DNA of 17,893 nt from Mariprofundaceae bacterium. GTDB lineage: Bacteria; Pseudomonadota; Zetaproteobacteria; Mariprofundales; J009. The stretch spans positions 1 to 17,893 of the forward strand of contig WFMN01000178.1 in NCBI GenBank assembly GCA_015489095.1, in the 5' to 3' direction. The position numbers and the translations under genes are program-made. The notes beneath the pieces were generated by a model. It was not told the origin of the DNA, did no database searches, and saw only the letters and a program-made list of their open reading frames with translations. This document shows positions 6,915 through 14,214 of the stretch, one piece after another; within the stretch, counting starts at the first letter, position 1; every line of letters starts with the position of its first letter.

Positions 6915-7567
6915 GACTCCAGCAGGTTGAGCGCCTGCTCCAGCCCGCCGTGATCGATGGCGGCGTCGGCCTCGGCGCGCACCTTGGCCTTGGCGTGGAA
7001 GGCGATGCCCAGCCCCGCCGCCGCCAGCATGGGGAGGTCGTTGGCGCCATCGCCGACGGCCACCGTCTGCCGGGTGGGGATCGACCAGCGGGCGGCCTGC
7101 TCCAGCAGCAGCCGTTTTTTTGCGCCGCTATCGATGATCTCGCCCAGCACGCGGCCGGTGAGGCGCTGATCGACGATCTCCAGCACATTGGCGGCGGTGA
7201 AGTCGAGCGCCAAGCGCTGCTGGAGTTGGTCGGTAAAGTAGGTAAAGCCGCCGGAGACCAGCCCCACGCGCCAGCCGTGGTCGTGCAGGGTGGTGATCAG
7301 CGCTTCGGCGCCATCGGTGAGTTCGATGCACTCATCATAGACCCGCTGCAGCACCTGGGCATCCAGCCCTTGAAGCAGCGCCACCCGTTCGATCAGCGAG
7401 GCGGCGAAGTCGATCTCCCCCTCCATCGCGCGCTGGGTGATGGCGGCGATTTTTGCCTTGATGCCGAGAAAATTGGCAATCTCATCAATGCATTCGCACT
7501 GGATGAGGGTGGAGTCCATATCCATGAACAGCAGGCCGGGCTGCTTGAGGGTGGGGCGGGTCGTCAT
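6911..7567 (-). CDS. serB: phosphoserine phosphatase
   Basis: This 218-residue HAD-superfamily enzyme hydrolyses O-phospho-L-serine, the last step of serine synthesis. Motif I is DMDST (Asp16 nucleophile, Asp18 general acid/base), motif II is VSGG, motif III is the Lys in GAKKRLLLEQ, and motif IV is VGDGANDLPML. No N-terminal ACT-like domain is present, so it is the short form. The ATG at 7567 was chosen over an in-frame TTG at 7576 because it overlaps the mfd stop by 4 nt (ATGA) and starts directly before the core. The same ATGA overlap links it to hflD downstream. Confidence 0.95.
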   Translation of the reverse strand: MTTRPTLKQPGLLFMDMDSTLIQCECIDEIANFLGIKAKIAAITQRAMEGEIDFAASLIERVALLQGLDAQVLQRVYDECIELTDGAEALITTLHDHGWRVGLVSGGFTYFTDQLQQRLALDFTAANVLEIVDQRLTGRVLGEIIDSGAKKRLLLEQAARWSIPTRQTVAVGDGANDLPMLAAAGLGIAFHAKAKVRAEADAAIDHGGLEQALNLLES

Positions 7568-10500
7568 GCGCTGCAATGCTCCAGCAGTGGGGTGAGAAAA
7601 TCAACGCAGATGGCGATCTTTTGCGCGCTGCCGCCGTCGCTGCCAAAACGGAGCGTGATCGCGCCGTCGGGGGTGAGGGCAAAGCGGTGCGGTTCCGCTT
7701 GCACCTGCCGCATCAACCGCGCGGGGTCGATGGGGGAGTCGGCGGTGAAGTGGATGCACGCCTGCTGGCGGCTGATGTCGATGCGTTTGATGCGCAGCCG
7801 AGTGGCGCGCCAGCGCAGCCGTGCCAGCGACAGGCAGAGCAGCGCTTCGGCCGGTGGCATGCCAAAGCGGTCGCTGATCTCGTCGATCAATCTGTCGGCG
7901 GTTTCGTCATCAGTGATGCGGCTGATGCGGCGGTAGAGCGCCAGCCGTTCGCCCATCTGCGGGATGTAGGCGGGAGGGAGCATGGCGTTGAAGGGGTGCT
8001 CGATTCTGCTCGGCGTTGGCTTCGCTTCGGCTTGGTCGCCGCGCGCCTCGCTGATCGCCTCCCCCAGCATCTCAAGGTAGAGATCGAGCCCGACCGCCGA
8101 AATCTTGCCGCTCTGCTCGGCGCCCAGCAGGTTGCCGGCGCCGCGAATCTCCATGTCCTGCCGCGCCAGCATGAAGCCCGCGCCCAGTTCGCTGTGCTCG
8201 GCAATCGCCTGTAGCCGCTCGCGGGCGTCGGGGGTCATCGCCCGGGGGTCGGGGGTAAAAAGATAGGCGAACGCCTGCCGATGGCTTCGCCCCACCCGGC
8301 CGCGAATCTGGTGCAGTTGCGCCAGCCCGAGCAGATCGGCGCGTTCCACAATCATGGTGTTGGCGTTGGGCACATCGAGCCCCGACTCGACGATGGTGGT
8401 GCAGACCAAGATATGCAGCCTCCCTTCGTGAAACGCCATCATGGCGCGGTCGAGCATGGCGGCGCCCATCTGGCCGTGGGCGACGCCGATCTCCGCCTCC
8501 GGCACCTGCTCGCGCAGACGCTGGGCAACGCGGTCGATGCTTTTGACATGGTTGTGCAGGTAGTAGACCTGCCCGCCACGGTAAAGCTCGCGTCGGATCG
8601 CCTCGGCGGCGAGATGGGGGTCGAAGCGGGTGACGATGGTGCGGATCGCCTCGCGCTCGTTGGGCGGCGTGGAGATGATGGAGACCCCGCGCAGTCCCGA
8701 CAGCGTCTGATGCAGCGTGCGCGGGATCGGGGTGGCGGTCATCGTCATCAGATCCACCTTGGCGTGCATCGCTTTCAGCGCCTCCTTGTGTTTCACGCCG
8801 AAGCGGTGCTCCTCATCGACGATCACCAGCCCGAGGTCGGCGAACTTGATGGTGGGAGAGAGCAGGCGGTGGGTGCCGACGATGATCTGGATGGTTCCCG
8901 TTCGCAGGGCCGCGCGGATGCGGTCGGTTTCGGCTTTGCCTTGCAGGCGCGACAGCAGGGCGATGTCGATACCGGTGCCGGCGAACCGTTCGGTGAAGGT
9001 GGCAAAATGTTGGTTGGCGAGCACGGTGGTGGGGGCGAGCAGGGCCACCTGTTTGCCGTGGGCGGCGGCGACAAAGGCGGCGCGCATCGCCACCTCGGTC
9101 TTGCCGAAGCCGACATCGCCGCACACCACGCGATCCATCGGCAGCGGCGCGCCCATATCGGCCAGCACGGCGTCGATCGCCTGCTGCTGATCCTCGGTCT
9201 CCTCGAAGGGGAAGTTGGCGCAGAACTCCTCGTAGTCATCGCGCACCGCATCCACATCCATCGGCTCCGGCTGGGACTCGCGGCGCCGCGCCTCGGTTGC
9301 GACCAGCTCGTTGGCGATGGCGAGCAGATCCTTCTCCACCTTGGCGCGCGACTTCTTCCACTTGTCGCTGCCCAGTTTGTTGAGCGCGGGGTTGGCGTCG
9401 CCCACATAGGGGTGGAGGCGATCCAGCTCCTCCACAGGCACAAAGATCGAGGCGTCGTCGGCATATTCGATGTGGAGGAAGTCCGCCTGCTGCCCCGCCT
9501 CCACCTCCATGGTGGTGAGGCCACGGTAGCGGCCAAGCCCATGATCCTCATGGATGACCACGCTGCCGGGCACCAGCTCCTGCAACTGCTGGAACACATT
9601 GGCGCGGATGGAGGAAACCGAGCGGTGGCGGCGCTGGCTGATGCGCTGCCCCAACAGCTCGCGGCCGGTAAGCAGAAGCAGTTTGTGCGCCGGCAGCGCG
9701 AACCCCTGTTCGATAAAGCCGAGGCAGTGGGCGATGGTGTCGGGGGAGGGTGGCAGGTCGTGTAGTCCGCTGCAGGCGGCAAAGGGACGGCCGAGCGGGG
9801 TGCAGGCCTCGATCATCCGCTCCCGCTGGCCGGGGCCGTGGGCGACCAGCAGCAACCGCCAGCCTCCGTTCAGCTTGTCGGCGATCGCTTCGCGCAGGGC
9901 GTGGAGCGGCGCCTGCTTGCGGCTGAAATCGGCCAGTTCGGGGGCGGGTTCCACCGTGGGTTTAGAGAGCTTCGCCAGCGGCGTCACTTTGATGGCGCTC
10001 TCGACCGCAAACAGCTCTTGCGGGCTGATAGCGGGCTCCTCCGAGTGGCGCATGAGGTCAAACTGGGCGCGGATCTGCTCGCCGAATCGGTCGCGCGGCG
10101 GGGTGAGGTCGGCATCAAGCGCGGTGATGACGGCACGATCGGGCAGGTAATCCCGCAGGCGTGCGGTGGTTTCGTAGGCCAACGGGAGCAGCGCCTCGAT
10201 GCCGGGGTGGGGGCGACCCGATTCGGCGGCGGTGAGCATGGGGTGGCCGCGCAGGTGGGGGAAGCGGGCGCGGAAGGCGGCGCAGAAACGGTCGCGACCC
10301 GCGCTGTCCAGAATTACCTCGCGCACCGGCACGGAGACGAACGCGTTGATCGCCTCGCCGGAGCGTTGGCTGTCGATATCGAAATGGTGGATGGAGTCGA
10401 TCTCGTCGCCGAACAGGTCGATGCGGATCGGGGCGTCGGCGGTGGCGGGCCAGATATCGATAATGCCGCCGCGTACCGCGAACTCGCCGCTGTCCATCAC

Positions 10501-10923
10501 CCGCTCGACCGGCTGCATCCCCGCTTCGGTAAGCTGGTGTTGCAACGCGGTCAGATCGAGCTGGTCGCCCACCTTGATCTGCCACACATGCGCCGCCACC
10601 GAGGCGGGCGGCGCAATGCGCTGCAACCAAGCGGGCAGCGCCGTAAGCAGCACGCCACGCGGCCGCGGCTCGCGTAGCAGGCGGCTTAGGGTGGCGAAGC
10701 GCTCACCGACGATGGCGTGGTGGGGGCTGACGCGGTCGTAAGGGAGCACCTCCCATGCGGGAAAGCGCCACAGATGATCGCGATGCTCCAGAAAAAAGGG
10801 CAGTTCTTCCGCCAGCGCGCGGTAGCTGCGCAGATCGGGGGTGATGTGGACGATCAGCCGATCGGGCTGCCGCGCAGCCAGTTCCGCCAGCCGCCACCCC
10901 ACGGCACGGGTGGAGGTGTTCAA
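7564..10923 (-). CDS. mfd: transcription-repair coupling factor Mfd
   Basis: This 1119-residue Swi2/RecG-type ATPase removes stalled RNA polymerase at lesions and recruits UvrA. Order: N-terminal UvrB-homology module (HLWRFPAWEVLPYDRVSPH near residue 55); RNA-polymerase-interacting CarD-like domain (PGSVVIHEDHGLGRYRGL); helicase motifs GDVGFGKTEVA (Walker A), VDEEHRFG (Walker B), TATPIPRTL, ESGLDVPNANT and QIRGRVGRS; then the C-terminal TRCF domain. It is about 30 residues shorter than the E. coli protein, and the shortfall appears to be at the N-terminus. The ORF opens with a TTG at 10923, 3 nt from a 97-bp inverted-repeat element, and there is no upstream start codon before an in-frame TAA in that element. 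An in-frame GTG lies seven codons in. No Shine-Dalgarno sequence is seen. The N-terminus may have been replaced or trimmed. It heads the serB-hflD run. Confidence 0.95.
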   Translation of the reverse strand: MNTSTRAVGWRLAELAARQPDRLIVHITPDLRSYRALAEELPFFLEHRDHLWRFPAWEVLPYDRVSPHHAIVGERFATLSRLLREPRPRGVLLTALPAWLQRIAPPASVAAHVWQIKVGDQLDLTALQHQLTEAGMQPVERVMDSGEFAVRGGIIDIWPATADAPIRIDLFGDEIDSIHHFDIDSQRSGEAINAFVSVPVREVILDSAGRDRFCAAFRARFPHLRGHPMLTAAESGRPHPGIEALLPLAYETTARLRDYLPDRAVITALDADLTPPRDRFGEQIRAQFDLMRHSEEPAISPQELFAVESAIKVTPLAKLSKPTVEPAPELADFSRKQAPLHALREAIADKLNGGWRLLLVAHGPGQRERMIEACTPLGRPFAACSGLHDLPPSPDTIAHCLGFIEQGFALPAHKLLLLTGRELLGQRISQRRHRSVSSIRANVFQQLQELVPGSVVIHEDHGLGRYRGLTTMEVEAGQQADFLHIEYADDASIFVPVEELDRLHPYVGDANPALNKLGSDKWKKSRAKVEKDLLAIANELVATEARRRESQPEPMDVDAVRDDYEEFCANFPFEETEDQQQAIDAVLADMGAPLPMDRVVCGDVGFGKTEVAMRAAFVAAAHGKQVALLAPTTVLANQHFATFTERFAGTGIDIALLSRLQGKAETDRIRAALRTGTIQIIVGTHRLLSPTIKFADLGLVIVDEEHRFGVKHKEALKAMHAKVDLMTMTATPIPRTLHQTLSGLRGVSIISTPPNEREAIRTIVTRFDPHLAAEAIRRELYRGGQVYYLHNHVKSIDRVAQRLREQVPEAEIGVAHGQMGAAMLDRAMMAFHEGRLHILVCTTIVESGLDVPNANTMIVERADLLGLAQLHQIRGRVGRSHRQAFAYLFTPDPRAMTPDARERLQAIAEHSELGAGFMLARQDMEIRGAGNLLGAEQSGKISAVGLDLYLEMLGEAISEARGDQAEAKPTPSRIEHPFNAMLPPAYIPQMGERLALYRRISRITDDETADRLIDEISDRFGMPPAEALLCLSLARLRWRATRLRIKRIDISRQQACIHFTADSPIDPARLMRQVQAEPHRFALTPDGAITLRFGSDGGSAQKIAICVDFLTPLLEHCSA

Positions 10924-10926
10924 CTT

Positions 10927-11023
10927 AGGTGGGCAGGTAGCGGTTAGTCGGCGTTACAACGAAAAAACAGAAGAAAACAACGCATGCCGCAACGCTAACC
11001 CAACGGCGGTGGGCTGCCCACCT
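10927..11023. repeat. 97-bp element with 10-bp terminal inverted repeats
   Basis: AGGTGGGCAG at 10927-10936 is exactly mirrored by CTGCCCACCT at 11014-11023. Inside the termini the arms stay partly similar in inverted orientation (GGTTAGtcgGCGTTA against GGGTTAGCGTT), around an A-rich centre. It fills nearly all of the gap between the EAL gene stop and the mfd start. No obvious target-site duplication flanks it. The form suits a MITE-like or structured intergenic repeat. It could also act as a hairpin terminator for the EAL gene, though no clean T-run follows. Confidence 0.6.
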
Positions 11024-11028
11024 GTTCG

Positions 11029-12906
11029 TTACGCCGCTGCCAGTGCGGGTGTGGCGTTGGGCGTACTGCTCTTCTGTTGCGGTGTGGGCTTGCTCTCCCC
11101 GTTGTGGCGGCGGTCGATCTGCAGGGCATTGCCGTTGTGCAGCTTGGCCTGATGTTTGAGTGATACCGCCACCTCGGCGGTTTCGAGGTGGCTGGTGTAG
11201 CGCCCCGGCGGGCAGGGGACGGCGCCGATGGAGAGCGAGGCCAGCCCGAAGGTGCAGGGGTTGCCGGCGCGGTCGGTGGCCTTGATGCAGCCGTTGGTGA
11301 TATCTTCGTGGTCGTAAAGCGCTTCCGCCTGCTGGCGGAACGCCTCCATCATCGCCTTGACCTGCGCATCCCACTGCGGGCGCTCCTCAATGACATAGAT
11401 GAAGTCGTCGCCGCCGATATGGCCGATAAAATCCTCCTCCTCGGCGTGGTCGCGCAGCAGATCGGCCAGGAGCCGGATCATCACATCGCCGCGTTCGTAG
11501 CCGTAGCGGTCGTTGAAGGCCTTGAAGTTGTCGAGATCGATGTAGCAGAGGATGAACGGCTCCCGCGCGGCAAGGCGGCGGTTGACCTCGCGTTCGATGG
11601 CGACATTGCCCGGCAGACGGGTGAGTGGGTTGCACTCCATGGCGCGGGTGATGCTCTGCTTGGTGATCTGCTCTAGGATATCATGGACATAGACCAGCCC
11701 GGCGTAACAGTTGTGTTCCGTCAGCACCACCGGTTCGTAGAGGGTGTGCGATGGGCGGTTGGTCACCAGTGGGCTGACTGCGTCGAGCGGGTCGTCGATG
11801 TCGGCGATCAGCGGTTTATCGTTCATCAGTTGGCGGATCGGCTTGCTGCCGTACAGCTCGTGGCCGTAGCGGATGGAGAAGCGGTGCAGCATAGCGTTGC
11901 GTTCGCAGATGCCGACCACCACGCCGTTGTCGACCACCGGAATCGCCATCAACTGCGGCTCTTTCTGCAGGCGGTCAAACACCAGCTCGGCGCGGGTGTT
12001 GGGGGCGACCCCGACGATGGGCAGACAGAGGGCGCCGATGCGGTCAGTGGGCTCCTGCTCCAGCGTGTCGTGGTCGTTTGCCGCCTCTGCATCCTTGTGA
12101 AAGCGGGCGTGGCTGTTGGGGTCTGGAATCGCCTCCGGGCGTCCTAGCAGGTAGCCCTGCGCGTAATCGATCTTTAGTTTGCGTGCCGCCTTGAGGTCGC
12201 ACTCCTGCTCGATCCCCTCGGCGATGACATGGCAGTCGATACTGCGCGCCAGTTTGCAGATGGCGCGGGTGAACTCGCGCGCCACCGGATCATGGGAGAG
12301 TTTGCGCACGAAGTATTTGTCCATCTTGATAAAATCGGGGCGCAGCTCGTTCATCAGTTGCAGGTTGGAGTAGCCGGCGCTGAGATCATCCATGGCGATG
12401 GTCAGCCCCATGCTGCGGTAGTGGGCGGCGGCCGCCTTCAGCGCCTCCATGTCGTTGACCTGCTGATGTTCGGTCAGCTCGATCACCACCCGGCTGCAGG
12501 GCAGGTTGTGCTGGCGCAGGGCATCCAGCGTGGTGCCCTGCTGGTGGGCGCGGTCGAGCAGGCAGTTGGGGTCGATGTTGATAAACAGCTTCCCCTTGAG
12601 CGCCAGTTGCTGAAAGCGGGCGATCGCTTTCTTGCGGCACAGGCTGTCGAGGGCGAACAGCAGCCCGAACCGGCGGGCGGCGGCGAACAGCGGCTCCGGC
12701 AGGTGCAATGGGGAGTCCTTGGGGCCGCGCGACAGGGTTTCGTAGCCGAAGAGTTTGCCCTTTTTGCAATTGAAGATGGGCTGAAACAGCGGCGTGATCG
12801 CCTCGTCGTTGATGATGCGCCGTAGTTCCTGATGGAGGTCGTTGTCGTTATCGTTGCCGGGTTGCGGCTGGGATTGCGCCATGTAGCTGCGTAGTTTGAT
12901 GAACAT
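11029..12906 (-). CDS. EAL-CBS-GGDEF cyclic-di-GMP signalling protein
   Basis: This 625-residue, apparently soluble protein has three modules. The EAL phosphodiesterase domain (about 25-265) keeps the usual catalytic and metal-binding set: Glu56 (ETLSR in place of EALxR), Asn110, Glu143, Asp173-Asp174, Lys194, Glu230 and Gln250, so it is likely active and would yield pGpG. A CBS pair (about 290-440) is a possible nucleotide-sensing module. The C-terminal GGDEF domain has YIDLDNFKAFND but a GGDDF signature instead of GG(D/E)EF, so cyclase activity is uncertain; it could be weak or serve as a GTP sensor. A low-complexity tail follows. The ATG at 12906 was chosen over an in-frame TTG at 12969 because AGGAG lies 8 nt upstream and because a Pho-box-like promoter occupies the longer extension. 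It is transcribed divergently from a PhoB/PhoR-like pair. Confidence 0.92.
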   Translation of the reverse strand: MFIKLRSYMAQSQPQPGNDNDNDLHQELRRIINDEAITPLFQPIFNCKKGKLFGYETLSRGPKDSPLHLPEPLFAAARRFGLLFALDSLCRKKAIARFQQLALKGKLFINIDPNCLLDRAHQQGTTLDALRQHNLPCSRVVIELTEHQQVNDMEALKAAAAHYRSMGLTIAMDDLSAGYSNLQLMNELRPDFIKMDKYFVRKLSHDPVAREFTRAICKLARSIDCHVIAEGIEQECDLKAARKLKIDYAQGYLLGRPEAIPDPNSHARFHKDAEAANDHDTLEQEPTDRIGALCLPIVGVAPNTRAELVFDRLQKEPQLMAIPVVDNGVVVGICERNAMLHRFSIRYGHELYGSKPIRQLMNDKPLIADIDDPLDAVSPLVTNRPSHTLYEPVVLTEHNCYAGLVYVHDILEQITKQSITRAMECNPLTRLPGNVAIEREVNRRLAAREPFILCYIDLDNFKAFNDRYGYERGDVMIRLLADLLRDHAEEEDFIGHIGGDDFIYVIEERPQWDAQVKAMMEAFRQQAEALYDHEDITNGCIKATDRAGNPCTFGLASLSIGAVPCPPGRYTSHLETAEVAVSLKHQAKLHNGNALQIDRRHNGESKPTPQQKSSTPNATPALAAA

Positions 12907-12914
12907 GATCGGGA

Positions 12915-12919
12915 CTCCT
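12915..12919 (-). promoter_or_regulatory. ribosome binding site of the EAL-CBS-GGDEF gene
   Basis: AGGAG on the minus strand, 8 nt before the ATG at 12906. It decides the start against the upstream TTG. Confidence 0.7.
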
Positions 12920-12955
12920 GATCGGTGAAGCGTGGATGATTCGTGATCGCGCCGC

Positions 12956-12989
12956 ATCATAGAACGCAACTATGTCATCGATGTGACAT
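12956..12989 (-). promoter_or_regulatory. Pho-box-like promoter of the EAL-CBS-GGDEF gene
   Basis: On the minus strand ATGTCAC-ATCG-ATGACAT (12972-12989) has the 7-4-7 layout of a Pho box (two CTGTCAT-like repeats). After exactly 10 nt comes TATGAT (12956-12961), a 5/6 match to the -10. PhoB-activated promoters replace the -35 with such a box about 10 bp before the -10. The second repeat deviates at one central base (GACA for GTCA). The site can also be read as an inverted repeat TGTCA-N6-TGACA, so a different dimeric regulator is an alternative. Confidence 0.5.
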
Positions 12990-13007
12990 TCGACGCGAAA
13001 GTGGGCG

Positions 13008-13041
13008 TTGTCATACGCGTGTCACAATCAGGTGGCATGAT
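13008..13041 (+). promoter_or_regulatory. Pho-box-like promoter of the response-regulator operon
   Basis: TTGTCAT-ACGC-GTGTCAC (13008-13025) matches the Pho-box layout of two 7-mers 4 bp apart, each differing from CTGTCAT/CTGTCAC only at the first base. Ten nucleotides later lies CATGAT (13036-13041), a 4/6 match to the -10. Predicted transcription would start near 13048, so the tandem-repeat array would be entirely in the leader. This fits autoregulation by the PhoB-like product of the first gene. It is inferred from pattern and spacing. Confidence 0.55.
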
Positions 13042-13061
13042 TGAGCAGATCGCAAAAAGGA

Positions 13062-13454
13062 GGGGTTCGGGGAAAGGATTCCCCTCCTGCGGGCTGTAGG
13101 AGCGGTTTCCAACCGCGAATTCCACGGACGGGTTCGGGGAAAGGATTCCCCTCCTACAGGCCGTAGGAGCGGTTTCCAACCGCGAATTCCACGGAGGGGT
13201 TCGGGGAAAGGATTCCCCTCCTACGGGCTGTAGGAGCGGTCTCCGACCGCGAATTCCACGGAGGGGTTCGGGGAAAGGATTCCCCTCCTACGGACTGTAG
13301 GAGCGGTTTCCAACCGCGAATTCCACGGACGGGTTCGGGGAAGGGATTCTCCTCCTACGGGCTGTAGGAGCGGTTTCCAACCGCGAATTCCACGGAGGGG
13401 TTCGGGGAAAGGATTCCCCTCCTACGGGCTGTAGGAGCGGTCTCCGACCGCGAA
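13062..13454. repeat. six tandem 67-bp hairpin-rich repeat units
   Basis: The motif GGTTCGGGG recurs at 13064, 13131, 13198, 13265, 13332 and 13399, an exact 67-bp period, and the units are nearly identical over their full length. Each unit can form three hairpins: GGGGAA-AGGA-TTCCCC; CTCCTAC with GTAGGAG around a 5-nt loop; and GCGGTT-TCC-AACCGC. In units 3 and 6 the last stem is GCGGTC/GACCGC, a compensatory pair change. Units 1-5 end in a GAATTC-containing linker; unit 6 runs out just after 13454. The GTAGGAGCGG...CCGCG core resembles REP-type extragenic palindromes. The array ends about 34 bp before the response-regulator start codon and probably lies in its 5' leader. Confidence 0.9.
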
Positions 13455-13476
13455 CTTCCGCTGGCGAGAAGGTCTG

Positions 13477-13482
13477 AAGGAG
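13477..13482 (+). promoter_or_regulatory. ribosome binding site of the response-regulator gene
   Basis: AAGGAG, 6 nt before the ATG at 13489. It supports this start. Confidence 0.8.
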
Positions 13483-13488
13483 TTCCCA

Positions 13489-14214
13489 ATGGCAACGGAT
13501 GTGGATATACTGATTATCGAGGATGATCCCGATATCGCGTCGATGATGACCATGCAGCTCACCCACCGCAAAGGGTACCGCTGCGAGGTGGTCGATGATG
13601 GCGATCGGGCGCGGGCGTGGCTTGGGCAGTCGCGCTGCCGGCTGCTGATTCTGGATCGCATGTTGCCGGGGATGTCGGGAATGCAACTGCTGCGCTGGCT
13701 GCGCAAGGAGAAGGAGCTGGCTCGGCTCCCGGTGCTGATGGTGACAGCCCTAGGGGCGCCGCAGGAGCGGGTGCATGGCCTTTCCGATGGCGCCGATGAT
13801 TACCTGCCCAAGCCCTTTGATCCCGATGAGCTGCTGGCGCGGGTGGAGGCGCTGCTGCGCCGGTGTGAACAGATGACGCAAGCCGCGGCGAAGAAGGTGG
13901 TGGATCGCCACGCCGACCCGGTGTTGGCGGAGGATGGGATGTCGGTGACCGTGGGCGGGGTGGAGCTGGAGTTGCGGCCGATGGAGCTGGCGGTGCTGAA
14001 GGTGCTGATGCGCAAGCCGGGCAAGGCGCGCAGCCGCGATTACCTGCTCGACAAGGTGTGGGGGGTGAACAACTTTGTCGAGCCGCGCACGGTGGATGTG
14101 ACGGTGAAGCGGCTTAGGCAGGCGTTGAAGGAGCAGGGGATGAAGAAGTGTATCAAAACGGTGCGCGGCGTCGGCTACTGCTACCGCGCGCCATCCGCGA
14201 CCAAAGGGGAGTGA
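13489..14214 (+). CDS. PhoB-like response regulator (OmpR family)
   Basis: This 241-residue protein has a receiver domain (about 5-122) with acidic pocket Glu11-Asp12-Asp13, phosphoacceptor Asp56 in LLILDRMLP, Thr86 and Lys108 in LPKPFDPDELL. A winged-helix DNA-binding domain follows (about 140-232). The segments VWGVNNFVEPRTVDVTVKRLRQAL and TVRGVGYCY are very close to the recognition region of PhoB. It should be phosphorylated by the adjacent kinase and bind Pho-box-type direct repeats; two such repeats lie in the divergent region upstream. No pst or phoU genes are in the window, so whether it is the main phosphate regulator or a paralogue with a different input is open. Its stop overlaps the kinase ATG by 1 nt (TGATG). 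Confidence 0.9.
   Translation: MATDVDILIIEDDPDIASMMTMQLTHRKGYRCEVVDDGDRARAWLGQSRCRLLILDRMLPGMSGMQLLRWLRKEKELARLPVLMVTALGAPQERVHGLSDGADDYLPKPFDPDELLARVEALLRRCEQMTQAAAKKVVDRHADPVLAEDGMSVTVGGVELELRPMELAVLKVLMRKPGKARSRDYLLDKVWGVNNFVEPRTVDVTVKRLRQALKEQGMKKCIKTVRGVGYCYRAPSATKGE

Noticed and set aside
7568..7576. TTG start for serB
   Set aside because: The ATG at 7567 forms an ATGA overlap with mfd and is the ordinary choice.
8281..9765. Plus-strand ORF of 494 codons inside mfd
   Set aside because: It is antisense to the strongly conserved Mfd motifs. The translation is rich in Gly, His and Ala, typical of antisense frames in GC-rich genes.
12907..12969. TTG start for the EAL-CBS-GGDEF gene
   Set aside because: The added 21 residues cover the probable promoter; the ATG at 12906 has a well-placed AGGAG.
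12973..12988. CRP/FNR site at TGTCA-N6-TGACA
   Set aside because: The half-sites differ from TGTGA-N6-TCACA and TTGAT-N4-ATCAA. The 7-4-7 direct-repeat reading with correct -10 spacing explains it better, though a different palindrome-binding regulator cannot be excluded.
13062..13454. CRISPR array
   Set aside because: The full 67-bp period is repeated with almost no variable part; there are no unique spacers and no cas genes.
13288..13706. Minus-strand ORFs of 94-132 codons across the tandem array and regulator start
   Set aside because: They are read through the 67-bp repeats and antisense to the response regulator, with repetitive translations and no family resemblance.
14148..14213. Upstream ATG for the histidine kinase
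   Set aside because: It would overlap the response regulator by 67 bp and add an arginine-rich leader before the membrane segment. The ATG in the TGATG junction fits better.
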